DNA from: Posidonia oceanica
Taxonomy: Eukaryota > Streptophyta > Magnoliopsida > Alismatales > Posidoniaceae
DNA length: 64,000 nt
Assembly (NCBI GenBank): GCA_037176725.1
Contig: JAZBRS010000020.1
Location: 86,002,001-86,066,000 of the forward strand
Reading direction: 5' to 3'
Shown here: in pieces, positions 10,211 through 22,800 of the stretch
Numbering within the stretch: position 1 is the first letter of the stretch
How the letters are laid out: each line of letters opens with the position of its first letter
Notes under the pieces: generated by a model
The model's database searches: none
Told to the model about the DNA's origin: nothing
The model's input: only the letters and a program-made list of their open reading frames with translations
Translations under genes and position numbers: made by a program

Positions 10211-12888
10211 TCCGCCGACAGAGGAGAGAATTCACGAACAACCTCACAGCAATCCCACACCCAAACACACTCTCCCCTCTTCACTCTAGAGGCGACACAA
10301 CACACAATTCACAACCCACACATAGCAGCAGCAGCATACACACAGGAGGAGCACTTTTTTCTTCCACACAGCACAGACCTTTCCTTCTCCTCCTCACAGC
10401 ACAGACCGCCCCGCTAGCCACCTCCCCACCTTCCTGTAACCACCACGAAACCACTGGAGGATTCCACTAGTTCAGAGAGAGCCACACATCGAAAAAGGAA
10501 CCCAAAATTCCAATGTAGACCCAAACTTTCAAATCGGTTTCACAATGGGCAAACAAGCTTCTGATTGGCTCCGAACCTTCCTCGCGAGATCTGCAACTCC
10601 TCCCGATTGCCTTGTGCCGCCGCCGACGCTTGCTGTGCCTCCCCAACCTGCCATCGGACTGCCGAACCCAACGAAGGTCGGCAGCATACTCCGGCCATCA
10701 TCACAGGTAATGGAGCTTATTTTTGAGTTCCCTACATGCCATTCATGCTTCCTAGATAATTTCTTTTGGGTTTCGGGCCGTCTGTTGGATTTCGAGCTCC
10801 GCCGCCATCATCTTCATCTCCGGCACCGGCCAGAGCTGCGACCATCCTCCGCTCTGCACCAGACCGCCGCACCGCTCCAGATTAGCCCCCCGAGCACCCG
10901 CAGTTCAGCCAACCACAGCTCGTGATCCGCCGCCGCCCGCAGAGACCCCCCCAAGCCGCTAGACCACTGCAGCATCGACGGCAGCGTCGGGGGCCACTGT
11001 AGATCTTGTAGCATATAAGTTAGATGTTTTATTTTTTTGTTTAATTCATGCATTGCATTTAGGTCCCTAGGTTTAGTTTATTTGCATTCCAGTCCAGCAT
11101 CGATTTAGAAATCATTTAATTTCTAATTAAAACCATATTGCATTATGTAAAACCATGTTTCATTTATTGCATCCAAGTCCACACATCATGCATTTAATCA
11201 TTTAATTTTGTTTTTTATCTTACTGCATTGCATTAAGACCCAAAAACTTATTTTAATTGCATTTTAGTCCTTAATGCATTCATCCATTCATTTAATTTTT
11301 GTTTAAAATCATACTGCATTACAGAAAAGCCCAAAAACTTATTTTAATTGCATTTCAGTCATGTTTGCTTTAAACCATTCATTTAAATCACATTTTTTAT
11401 CTTATTGCATTGCATTTAAATCCAGTAAGTTGTTTAAATTGCATTTTCGTCCTCTAAGCATACATCCATTCATTTAAATGTGTTTTTTAAACTATATTGT
11501 ATTGCAGTTTAGTCCAGCACCTTAGTTTATTTGCACTTAAGTCCTGTATCAGTTTCAGTAGTCATTTAACTACATTTTTCAAACCATATTGCATTGCATT
11601 TTACTCCAGGACTTTAATTTAATTGCATTTAAGTCCTTCATGCCTACAGAAGTCATTTAATTGCATGTTTTAAACTATATTACATTACTGAAAAGTCCTG
11701 TGATCATGTTTATTTGCAGTTAAGTCCTACTTGCATTCAAAACATCATTTAATTTGCATTTTCAACCATACTGCATTGTAATAATGTCCTACAGTTTTCA
11801 AAATTGCATGTCAGCCCCTTTTTTTAACTGTTGCTTGTTTGCATGCCTGTTTAACTTTGCATTTTAAACCCTACATGTTTTCAAAATTGCATATAGGTCC
11901 TTATGTTTGCTTTCTTCATGTTTGCATCCTATTTTGCATTTAAAACCCAACAGTTAGGTCTAATTGCAAGTTAGTCCTAAAATTCAGCAGTGATGTGCTT
12001 GCATGTTTCTTTTGCTTTGCATTTAGGTCCAACATGTTTTCAAAATTGGATATAGGTCCATTTCTTACATGATTGATTGCATACCTTCTAATTAATATTG
12101 CATTTACCCCCTACCAACCCCTACATTGTTGCATTAATGTTTTAGCATGCATTTGCCCTGTTGTCTTGTATTTTACCATGTCATTGCACATAGGCCCTTG
12201 TAGTTGTTTTTAATTGCATTTAGGTCCCTACCTTTTACATTCTTGCATGCATAGCATCTTCATGCCATTGCGTATAGCACCCTTGCATTCTTTTGAGCAC
12301 TTCTAGCCTCATTGCATGTAGGACACCCTGCATTGCGCACATTAGGGGTATTTTGCACTTAGACCCCCATCTAGATCACATTTTCTGGCCCTTGAGCCAT
12401 CTGACTTGATTTCTGATTAACTGTTGATCGAACCGTTCGATCTAACCATTCAGGTCTTCCTGGTTGAATGATCTTTCATTCTAACCAAAGTTATTTCAGA
12501 TCAGGTCTCAGATCCTCAAGTTATGGCCACCTGGACCACTGCATATCACTTATTGTCTTGCCACTTGCACTGCATGCATCGTTTTCTCGATCTACTTTCT
12601 CGTGCATGTAGATTACGATTTTCCACCCATGTTTTGTTTCCCCTTTGCTTGTCATACACTTGCATTGTGTGGTTTTACTCGATGTTTTGTTTCTTACTTG
12701 CAATGCATGGTTTTCAGCCCCTGTTTTGTTTCCCTTTTGCATGTCGTACACTTGCATTGTGCGGTTTTACTTGATGTTTTGTTTCTTACTTGCATCGCAT
12801 GGTTTTCAGCCCTTGTTTTGTTTCCCCTTTGCAAGTCATACACTTGCATTGCGTGGCTTTAATCGATGTTTTGTTTCTTACTTACATC
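10211..12888 (+). mobile_element. LTR fragment (S2-like subfamily), broken at both ends
   Basis: From about 10440 this is an LTR in + orientation. It has a GC-rich part, CAG/GTAATGG at 10707, CACTGTAG at 10996, then GCATT/TAGTCC repeats. It is closest to solo LTR S2: for example, the TGTGATCATGTTTATTTGCA region near 11700 matches 22360. It lacks a TGTAGACACC start, being joined to E1 interior at about 10210. Its end is also cut: at 12889 the sequence switches to E2 LTR on the other strand. Deletion or recombination has removed both termini. Confidence 0.7.
12628..12880 (+). repeat. About 92-bp tandem repeat in the LTR fragment
   Basis: GTTTTGTTTCCC begins at 12631, 12723 and 12814. Each unit then carries a CATACACTTGCATTGTG-like core and GTTTTGTTTCTTACTTGCA. 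It occupies the position held by GTTTTGCGTGC arrays in related LTRs. Confidence 0.85.
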
Positions 12889-13634
12889 GATGCTAGGAGT
12901 GTGAGTGTATGTTCTATGTAGTGTGTTGGTTGCTGTGGGATGGACTGAAGTATCACCGGTGATGGGTTCCGGCAGATAGTGGGACTGCGGCGAGACACAG
13001 GCAGTGATCCGGGAGGCTAAGGCAAGGTGTAGGATGTTTGGGCAAATGCTGTGGGAGTGGGGAATGCTTCTAGATCGCCAGAGCTTGCTGTGGTAAGCGG
13101 CAATGGGAGGAGATGGGTTGAGTGTCGCTGGCCGCGAATGGGTTCTATGGCGAATGGTTTTGTTCTGCCGACCTCTGGCAAGAAGGATGGTGGCAGGGCG
13201 AGACGTGCACGAGAATGGGCTGGCAGGGCATGGCCGAGCGGGTGTTAGAGGCATTGGCGAGGTCTGGTGAGGGATGGCGTGCACGACAGTGTCCGACGGC
13301 ATGGGCACAGGTCGTGGGAGGTGGCCATTCACGCAGGAGAAGAGTTTGCAGGTGAGTCACCTCTCTGCATGGCGACAACCTTAGTCGCCACTGTGAGAGG
13401 CGACGGGCCTAGTCGCTGTCGCGGTGGGCGACCACACCCACCTGACTCTTCAGGGTCTATTAAATGGGCTTGGGCTTATGTAGGTTTTGGTTTAGAGGTC
13501 TTGGGTAAGTTGGAGGGTTTTGGATGGATTTTGGGGTTGGTTTAGGGTTTTGGATGGAAAGTGGAGTCCGCCGCTTCTGAGCTCGTTCCTCCAAGTGCAA
13601 TCCACCGGCTGGGTGTCAAAATGGGGTGTCAACA
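12889..13634 (-). mobile_element. Truncated 3' LTR of element E2
   Basis: On the minus strand it starts TGTTGACACCCCATTTTGAC at 13634 and runs to 12889. There it breaks off about 1.6 kb short of its 5' partner (26891-29202). It aligns base by base with 28467-29202. By hand I count about 29 differences in the first roughly 385 aligned bp (7-8%), mostly transitions. It is preceded on its own strand by a PPT. Confidence 0.85.
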
Positions 13635-13650
13635 GATGCCCCTCCCTGAG
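13635..13650 (-). other. Polypurine tract of E2
   Basis: The minus strand reads CTCAGGGAGGGGCATC immediately before the 3' LTR start. The same sequence precedes the E5 3' LTR (61889-61904). This is the expected primer for plus-strand DNA synthesis. Confidence 0.8.
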
Positions 13651-16600
13651 CGAGGTCAAGCGTAGTGAGACCATGGCTGAGGGTTGACATGACACCCCTC
13701 CTGACGCTGGCAAGAAGCCAATGTTGCTGTGGGCGTTAGCCACTTATTCGATGGATGCACCAAAAGTCATGACTCGTTGCCGCAATGCAGATGTAGACAC
13801 TAGGATGCGATGCCAATGCAAGGCTAGTGTGTGATGCTAATGCTGATGTGATGCTTACGCTAATGCTCATTGCGCTGTACTCCATTGGGGGGATGCAGGC
13901 GATGCATGCACGTGATAGTGTGGCGGAAAAAATGCAATGCAGTTGGTCGCTGGGCAATACGAATAGGAAGGCCAGACGATGGGGTGTGCTGAGCAGCGTA
14001 CCGCTCAAGCACGGGGGTGCCATTCGCCAAGCTTTGCTTAAGGCGAAGGCGGTGCACCGGCTAAAAGTAAAATGCTAAAAGTAGAATGCTGAAAGTAAAA
14101 TGCTGTGGATGTGCATGCGATGTCGGGCACGTAATGCCAAGGAAGCGATCCTGGCCGTGCACCACCACGGGTGTTATCTCAAGCTGGCTGGCTGTAAGGA
14201 AGCCACAGAATGCTGAAGATAGCACTTTAAGTAATGCGCGAACTAGGGGTTCGATTTCCTAAGCACGCAATGTCCGGGAAAACGGAAGGTGGAAGTTGGT
14301 GTAATGACTACAGGGAGTAGCAACACAATGAGAATGCAATGTGATGCGATGTTATGCAGTGAAATGCAGTGTATATACAGTGTGACGTCGGGCACGTGAA
14401 ACCGAGAAAGCGATCCTGGTCGCGCACTACCGCGGGTGTCATCCAAAGCTGGCAAGCTACGTAGAGTTGCGAGTGCTGAGGATGCTACCTTAAGCAATAC
14501 GCGAACCAAGGGTTCAAATCCTAAGCGCGCGATGTCCGTGTGATGGTGAGATGCAATACTAGGACTGACTCTACTGGGAACACAAGGAAGTTACATGATG
14601 ACATGCAATGAGATGCTAATGCTATGCAACAGAATGCTATTACGCTACATGACGAAGGGGTGATAAGTTAACGGACCTATCGCCGGATAGTTAGGAGTTA
14701 TCAGCCCTGTGAGGAGTTGACAGACTCATCACCGGATAGTTGGGGATTATCGACCTTGTGAGGAGTTAACGGACTCATCACCGGATAATTAGGGCTATCA
14801 GCCCACCGAGGGTGAGATGATACCAAAGGGCTTCCAGATGCACTTGGTATCGAAGGCAGTGACAGGCCAGCGAGTTTGTCAGGCAAGAGAGGTGGTGACA
14901 AGTGGGATGACTTGTAACCACGGATGCAAAGAGAATACCATACCCGAAGGTGTGGCAGAGGTCCGTAGACGCTCCCGTAACAGTTAGGGATGTCAGTCCA
15001 GATGCAGATGGAAATGTGATACCATGGGACAGTAAATAAAGATACCGGTGAACGATACCAGGGGACAATCGAAGCACCCTTGGCATCAAAATGCTAAGTG
15101 GAGACAAAACTAACGTGTTTGTCAACCAAGTAGTTAGAGATACCAGCCTGTTGATGAGTTGACGGACTCATCGTCGGATAGTTAGGGGTATCAGCCCTGG
15201 GTGACATTTTAACGGGTGTCAACCGAGTAGTTAGGGCTGCTAGCCCAATGTAGACATTTTGACGGGCGTCAACTGTGCAGTTAGGGCTGCCAGCTCGATG
15301 CAAAGGATGAATGCAAGATGATAAGTTAACGGACCTATCGCCGAGCAATTAGGGCTGCCAGTCCGATGTAAAGGAAAATGCGGGGGGTCATCGTGGTGGG
15401 TGTGTAATGGTCTCAGAGCGAGCATGCGATGCAACGTCATGGAGTGACAAATGAGGGACATGCTGGTCATCACGAACCTACCCAACGTGGTGGGTGGCCA
15501 AAATTTGAAAAAGCATGGAGCCTCTGAGCGAGGATCATGCAAAAAGTGCTTGTCCTTGGCTTAGATTTTCGAAAACAGGGAGAAGGGAAGATAGCTTATT
15601 ATAGCATGCATGTTTTTTGTGGCTTCGGATTCAAAGTAGTTGTTTGGCGAAAGGATGCATCCTCACTTTCTGATTCAGAAGTTCTCGATCCTCGAGCAAT
15701 GCCATGTTGAGTTGTGGTTGGTGGCTCTCATTCTCACTCTTGGTTCGGGATGAGGCCTCAGCTTCGTAGAATATAGCCTTTGGCTGCATGTGGGTAGCAG
15801 AAGCGTCAGTTGTAGCTTCATAGCCTCCGTCTTAATTCCTCGGGGACTGACTACTGCTTTTGACGCTCTCAAGCTGATTTTTCTTTTTTCCCCTCTTAAG
15901 TGACTGGAGTTGCATCTAGCCTGCCAGGGAAGTAGAGTTGTTGTTTGCACAAGGGATTGGAGCATGCTACTTCGCTCAAAGGGTGGGGCCAGGTCCTCCT
16001 GATAATGTTTCCCGTGTAGTTGGCAATGTGGGGCTTGGAGCTGGGGGTTGGGGTGGCTTCGACGCTTGTCCGAGTCACTCCTTTCATGGGCGTTTTCTTT
16101 TTTCAACTTCTTTCTTCATTTTTCTTTAATGCCCAGCATGCATATCTTGTTATCATATTTTTTTCTCACATGATCTCTATTCTTTTGGATATGCATGTCT
16201 TCGTTCTCTAAGAGTAGCGGTCCCGGATGAGGCGTTAAGAATTCGACTAGTCGGCGTACACCTTCAGCCTCTGCTGTATGTGCAAGCAGCCTCTGGCTAT
16301 GCTCCGCTCTGCTTTGGTCCTCTCCATGTCTGGTGGACTCTCTTAATTGGGTGGATCTCGCTTTTGGAGTGTTGAGCTCAGCAAGATGTTCTGTTATGCT
16401 CTAAGTCTCACTCTGTGGCCACATGCAATGAGATGGCGTTGCTCGGGTGAGTTCTACCTGAGGTGGTCAATGCTTGGCATCCTCTCGGTGCTGCTTGTAT
16501 GTCCAAAGCTGGGTTTTTGATTATGCAAATGTTTATGTGTTTTGTGGGTTTTACACATGTTTTTGGAATTTTGTTGGTTTTGTGATTTTTATGGTTTTTT

Positions 16601-16866
16601 GCTTTAGGAAAACATAAAAATGGGAAAACCAGCAGAAAGGCGAAAACATATTTTTGTTGTTTTTGACTTTTTGATTTTTTTTTTAATTTTTTGATGTTTT
16701 TGGGGTTTTCTAGAATGCAGGAAATGATATGTGCATGCAGGAAACGAAAATGCATGTTTTTGATTTTTATATTTTTTATGGGTTTTCCGATAGGCGAGAA
16801 AACGCAAAACAAAACGAAAAGAAAGGACAAAGCAAGAAATCAAAAAGAAAGGTAAGAGGGACTTAC
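13651..16866 (-). other. Non-coding 3' internal region of E2
   Basis: This is the reverse-orientation counterpart of E1 6953-10210. It has a GACAG/GTAAGT donor-like site just after gag (complement at 16861-16866), an A-rich zone, the CCTGGCAGGCTAGATGCAAC block, copies of the GATGAGT/ACTCATC repeat and the 263-bp duplication near 14247 and 14510. No RT, RNase H or integrase motif is present in any frame. Confidence 0.75.
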
Positions 16867-16879
16867 CTGTCAACAACCT

Positions 16880-17510
16880 CAGGATGGAGGTGCTGGGTCC
16901 GCTCCTATATTGTTGGCACTATCGGCGGGGTCTGCTGTTGGCAATGCGGGGAGCATTGGGGCTGCTGGAGCTGCTGATGGTAGTGCAGAGAGCACTGGTG
17001 TTGCTGATGGCAGTGTAGGGAGCACTGGTGCTGCTAGGGTTGGAGGGGATGTGGACCTGGATGGTGCTGTGATCGAGTTTGCTGTCGACGCTGCCGCTGC
17101 GTCTCCGAGCGTCCCTCGGGTGAGCTAGGAAAGGTAGGAAAAGGAGATTGTGCCGATGGGATCGAAAGGATCCACTAGGGCGGAGCTAGACTCAGAGAGG
17201 ACTGGAGTGAGGGAGAAGACCCCCGAGGTTCCGACATCTTCGAAGCCTACAGACTCGGAAGGGGAAGGGTCGGCTATACTAGGGTGTGCTAGCGCTGGTG
17301 CAGGTGTGTGTGCTGGTGCTGCCTCCTGCGCGTCAATGCTGATGATCTTTCGATTGATCAGGTGCTGAATGGTATCCCGTAGAGTGAGGCAGTCATCTGC
17401 AGAACTGATCCGTGTTATGCCACCACAGAGGGGGGTTCGGTGACGGACGGACAGTCGAGAGTCTCATAAGTGACTCAACCTGGGGAAAGATGACACTTAG
17501 TGGTTCGGCC
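16880..17510 (-). pseudogene. gag: Gag of E2, C-terminal piece
   Basis: It reads leftward from the S1 insertion. It corresponds to E1 6290-6940: the CX2HX4HX4C knuckle region (complement about 17390-17420) and a Ser/Ala/Gly-rich tail reminiscent of E1 with ALPTADP-like repeats, ending at a TGA next to the splice-donor-like site. It is the third exon-like fragment of a gag that was one frame before S1 and S2 inserted. Several stops and shifts make it non-functional. Confidence 0.6.
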
Positions 17511-17515
17511 AGAGG

Positions 17516-19683
17516 TGTAATATCCTAATTTTCCATAATATAATTTGAGTTAATTATTTTGGAAAATCTTTCCCTGTTATTGTTGCTGCTGTTGTTTGTG
17601 GTGTGGTGGTGTTGTGTGTCTTTGGTGGTTTTGTTTCTGGCTCCTCGGTGTTGTTTGGTGTGGTCGTGAGAAGTGAGGGCTTGGTTGAAGGAAGTTAGGG
17701 CTTGTGTGTGGTGGAAAATGGGTGGGAATGCAATTTCCCCATTTTCTCCCCACACGTGCCCATTCTTTCTTCTCCCATTCTTCTTCTCTTCTTCTCGTTT
17801 CTTCTCCACCCGACAGCCGATTGCAACCCTAGGTGATCACCGGTGGTCGAAGGAGGAAGAGGAGGTGCGGTCGGTGCTGGAGGAGCGTGGAGGCAAGCCG
17901 GTGTGAGGAGAGTGGTGCTCGTCAGTCGGAGGAGGGAGGGTGTTGTTCGTCGGCCGACCGGAGTGGAGGTGGTGGTTCGCCGGTTGGTGCGTGTTTCCCC
18001 CTCGAATTCTTTCCAATTTTCTTGCCTAAATGCTTTGAATGCATGTGATCTAGGCATGCCATGATAATTGTAGGATTTTATGTGGTTTCGAATGGTTTTT
18101 GGATTAAATGTGGTTTGAATGGAAATAGGTTTTATTTGACCTCTTTAGCTTTATGATTTTATATCTTGATGCATGATGCATGGAATGGTTTGATTTTTGT
18201 GCTCATGTGTAGAGCACTCGTGAGGCTTTGATTCTAGTATTTACTCGTGATTTATGGGTTTTTGTGGTGAGATCGGTTGAGGTTCCCATCTCGGGCGATT
18301 TGTTTTGGGTTCTGTTTTGGTTTTCTGAAATCGCTCAGATCAGTACACCCTTTTTGATCGGTATGCCGTTTTCTGTAGAAATCGGTACACTCGACCAATA
18401 TCGGTGTCCCATTTTGCCATCAGTTTAGGCCAGAATCTAATTTCAGTCTGCCGAAATCGATCGGTCTGCCGATTTCTGCACGGATCGGTTCGACCGGTGG
18501 ATTTGGTTCTACCGAATCAGGGATTTTCGGTCGACCAGTGGCATTTTCGGTGTGCCGTTTTTAATCTGAACCTGGACTCGGTACCTAGAATGGTTGATCG
18601 GATGATTTGGTTCTCCCGAACCAGGGATTTTCGGTCGACCGATGGCTTTTTCGGTGTGCCGTTTCAGGGGTAAAATGGTTTCTAAAGAAGGAAGATTTGG
18701 GTTTTCGATGCATTTGGTTTTGTTATGATTTGATATGGTTTTGTGGATTATGAGGAATGATTTTGAAAGGATTTCCAAATGATTTTGGAAAAGAAATGCA
18801 TGTTTGTGAAAAGAGTTTGGAAATGGTTTCTGTGGTTTTGAAGGACCAATAAACCGAAGTTTCTGACTGGTAACTAGGGGTGTTTGAATACACTCTATGG
18901 TTCGAGAGTCAGGTAGCCTAGGGTAAGGTTAGCGGTACAGTAGGCCCCATTGAAACAGACGGTCTACCCTCTGTGCCGGTGCTGGCTGGGGCTAGGGTTG
19001 GAGTCCCCAGACGCTCGGGCACCAAAGGGGCACCAGAGTGCGTAACCCCATGTTGTTATGATGTTGATCATGAAAATGATCATTCTATAAATTGAGGGCT
19101 GAGTTCCCGAGGAGGATTGTTCTCCCACACGGGGTAGTCTTTCGCGGCATTGCAGCCAAGAGATGCATGTGTCATCTGCAACTGCTTGTGGTTGGTGTCG
19201 TTCACCTGTGGCCAGGGTGTTTGATTAGATTTGGAATCGATGTGTGTGTGAGTGTGGATTTGAGATGAATTGTGATGTATTTGTGAACGCATATTTTGGT
19301 AGAAAATGTGGATAGCTTTAGAAAAGCATGTGGTTTTCTCGAAATGAATGTAATGCTTTTAAATAGCATAGATTACTGTAAATTATGATGTTTAATGCTT
19401 TTGTAAATGTTTCTGCTGCCGTTTGCCGTGGTTTTGGGTGGCACGTACTGGGTGACTTAGATGTCACTCATGCGTGTTTTGTGTTTAGTTTTCAGGTGCA
19501 GGGTCGAGGTACAGTCTAGCGTGGTGCTTGTTTAGGAGCCACGTAACCGCACACTGGGGATCTTGGGAGTATTTTAATAGTTTTGTAAAAGTTTTAAATT
19601 TATTCTCAAATGTAATTAATTATTTATTTGTTTAAATATCATTTGGGTAGTTGATGCTATTTTGGTCGTGCTGGGGCATGACA
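17516..19683. mobile_element. Solo LTR S1 (2168 bp) with target-site duplication AGAGG
   Basis: It starts TGTAATATCC and ends GGGGCATGACA, with terminal TG...CA. It is flanked exactly by AGAGG at 17511-17515 and 19684-19688. Removing it plus one AGAGG restores the E2 gag sequence, whose counterpart in E1 (near 6290) is uninterrupted. The termini resemble Tekay/Del-type Ty3/gypsy LTRs, but orientation cannot be fixed without an internal region. It also contains a roughly 106-bp repeat (GGGATTTTCGGTCGACC near 18522 and 18626). Confidence 0.92.
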
Positions 19684-19688
19684 AGAGG

Positions 19689-19851
19689 GGTGTAATCACA
19701 CTCGGCACGACGAGGTCGTCTTCGTCCTGGTTGGAGTCCTTGCCGAGCTGGTGCGACGTGCTGCACTGGCTCGACATTGGCAGTGTGTGTAGTGTGTGCA
19801 AGATTATGTGCATAATCTAGCAGAGTAGAGTCTGGCTGACTCTCTACATAG
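19689..19851 (-). pseudogene. gag: Gag of E2, 163-bp middle piece between two solo LTRs
   Basis: The minus strand reads on from the N-terminal piece (cut at the CATAG duplication). It aligns with E1 6160-6290: both have CTCGGCAAGGACTCCAA, GACGACCTCGTCG-like and TACACCCCT segments. It is the uninterrupted remainder between S1 and S2. Confidence 0.8.
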
Positions 19852-22800
19852 TGTAGACACCTCATTTTGACTCCTGCACTAATGGCTCTTCTCTGGTGGA
19901 TTAAAACTTACACAAAAAACCTCACATAAAGCCTATTAAACCACTCCCATCTAAACCCTAGAAAACCTTAGGAACTAAACCCAAAACCCTAAACCCAAAA
20001 CCCTAGGATCCTACACTTTAAACCTTAAAAAAACCTAAAAGAAACCCTAGAAACCCTAGGTTAAACCACTCCCATCTAAACCCTAAAAAACCCTAGAAGC
20101 CTACACATAAGCCCAAGTCCAAAGCCCATTCTCCTTTCCTTCATTCTTTTTTTTCTCTTTTTTTTCCTTTTCCCTTCTTCTCTTTCTTCCTCTCTTTTCT
20201 TTCTTTCTTTATTTTTTTCTTCTTGCTTTTCTTTTTCTTTTTCTTCCTCCCTTCTTTCTCCACCACCGGCCTAAGCCCACCAACCCAACTTTTTTCTTTC
20301 TTTCCTTTTTTTTCCTTTCCACCTCTTCCTTTTCCGCTCTCCTCCTCTTTCTTTCTTTCTTTCTTTTTTCTTTTTTCTCTTTTTTTCTCTCCTCACGGCC
20401 CAGCCCACACTCCCTCCTTCCTCTCTTCTTTTTTTCTTTTCTTCTTTTCTTCCTCAGCCCGCTGCTCGGCCCACCCTTTTCTTCTCACTTTTTTTCTTCT
20501 TTCTTTCTTTTCCCCCTTCCCTCCTTCCCCACGAACTTCTTCCTTCTCCAACTGCAACTTCTCCCCACTGAAACCATGACTTCCCTCCACTCCAACCTAA
20601 GAACCCCCATCTCCTCTCTTCCCCCACGACAGCAACTGCAAGCCATCACCAACAAGAGACCCCACGACAGCAACAGACCAAGGGGGACAGAGAGGAGGAA
20701 ACAACAAGACGGACCACACTCATCTGACCCCCGACTCACAACTTCACAGACCTCACACCACACAACCCAGAGCAATCCGAGATACTCCCTAGAACCCACA
20801 TTTTCACTGGAACATTGGAACCACAACGGACAACAACCCATTCATCCCACGCACATAGACCTCTGCAAAATCCTCTCACACAGCAACACGCCACCAAAGC
20901 ACTGCCTCTCCACCTCCTTCAAACCTCCATGAGTCCATCGGAAGAGCCAACGTCCAGAGAGAGCCACAGAGAGGAAGAAAGAACCCAAAAATCCACAGAG
21001 ACCCATTTACACCAAAATTGGGAATTGAGAGTTGGAGCAACCTGACGCCCCCTGAGCTCCGGACGACGTCTAGCACCATGCTCTGGTCGCCCCTCCACCT
21101 CGCCGCTGCCTCCAGAGCCTCCAATGCCTACTACGCCGCCGCCCGAATTCACCCGGGGTCGGCAGCACAGCCTGCGTGCTCCCCCAGGTAACAAATCACA
21201 CTCTGAGCTCCGCCTCACTCCCCTCTTGCTTCTCAGCCCTCCTCCAGTGCGTTTCGTGCTTCGAACCGCCTGTCACACCTTGTCGGATTTCCCTTCTTCC
21301 CCGGCGCTGGCAGCCATCTACGAGGAACCCCCGCCGCACCAGACAGCCCGCTCGCCTCCAGTTCACCTAACCGAACCCCCCACAGCTCCGCCAAGTGCCG
21401 CCCGACCTCGCCGCTCCCTCCTCTCGGCCGGAGGATCATTGGAACGCCGAATCTCTCGCCGGCGGCCCGATAATCACTGTAGCATAGAGTTTATAAGGTT
21501 TTTAATTTTAATTTTGTTTGACATTGAAATTTAGTCCTGCAGGTTTTTTAGTTTTCATTTAGGTCCTCGTTTCGTTTGAATTTCATTTAAATTTGTTTTA
21601 AAACTTTATTGCATTGCAAATAAGTCCAGCATTTAAGTTTTATTGCATCTCAGTCCTTCATGCATTGTTTTAAATCATTTAATTTCGTTTTAAATCATAC
21701 TGCATTGCATTTTAGTCCTGTAATTTAATTTATTTGCACTTAGGTCCAATTTACAATCATTCATTCATTTAATTTTTGTTTAAAATCATATTGCATTACA
21801 GAAAAGCCCAAAGACTTATTTTAATTGCATTTTAGTCCTGTTCGCTTTAAACCATTCATTTAAATCACATTTTTTATCTTATTGCATTGCATTTAAATCC
21901 AGTAAGTTGTTTTAAATACATTTCAGTTCTCAATGCATTCATCCATTCATTTAATTTTTGTTTAAAATCATATTGCATTACAGAAAAGCCCAAAAACTTA
22001 TTTTAATTGCATTTCAATCCTATTTGCTTTAAACCATTCAATTAAATCACATTTTTTATCTTATTACATTGCATTTAAATCCAGCAAGTTGTTTAAATTG
22101 CATTTTAGTCCTCTGAGCATACATCCATTCATTTAAATGTGTTTTTTAAACTATATTGCATTGCAGTTTAGTCCAGCACTTTAGTTTATTTGCACTTAAG
22201 TCTTGTATCAGTTTCAGTAGTCATTTAACTGCATTTTTTAAACCATATTGCATTGCATTTTAGTCCAGGACTTTAGTTTAATTGCATTTAAGTCCTGCAT
22301 GCCTACAGAAGTCATTTAATTGCATGTTTTAAACTATATTACATTACTGAAAAGTCCTGTGATCATGTTTATTTACAGTTAAGTCCCATTTACATTCATA
22401 ACATCATTTAAGTTGCATTTTCAACCATACTGCATTGTAATAATGTCCTACAGTTTTCAAAATTGCATGTCAGCCTCTTTTTTTAACTGTTGCTTGTTTG
22501 CATGCCTGTTTAACTTTGCATTTTAAACCCTACATGTTTTCAAAATTGCATATAGGTCTTTATGTTTGTTTTCTTCATGTTTGCATCCTATTTTGCATTT
22601 AAAACCCAACAGTTAGGTTTAATTGCATGTTAGTCCTAAAATTCAACAGTGATGTGCTTGCATATTTCTTTTGCTTTGCATTTAGGTCCAACATGTTTTC
22701 AAAATTGCATATAGGTCCATTTCTTGCATGATTGCCTGCATACCTTCTAATTAATGTTACATTTACCCCCTGCCAGCCCCTACATTGTTGCATTAATGTT

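Noticed and set aside
17673..18064. Possible host exon with GC-rich coding-like sequence
   Set aside because: It lies wholly inside solo LTR S1, bounded by exact target duplications; frames on both strands are open and carry no domain.
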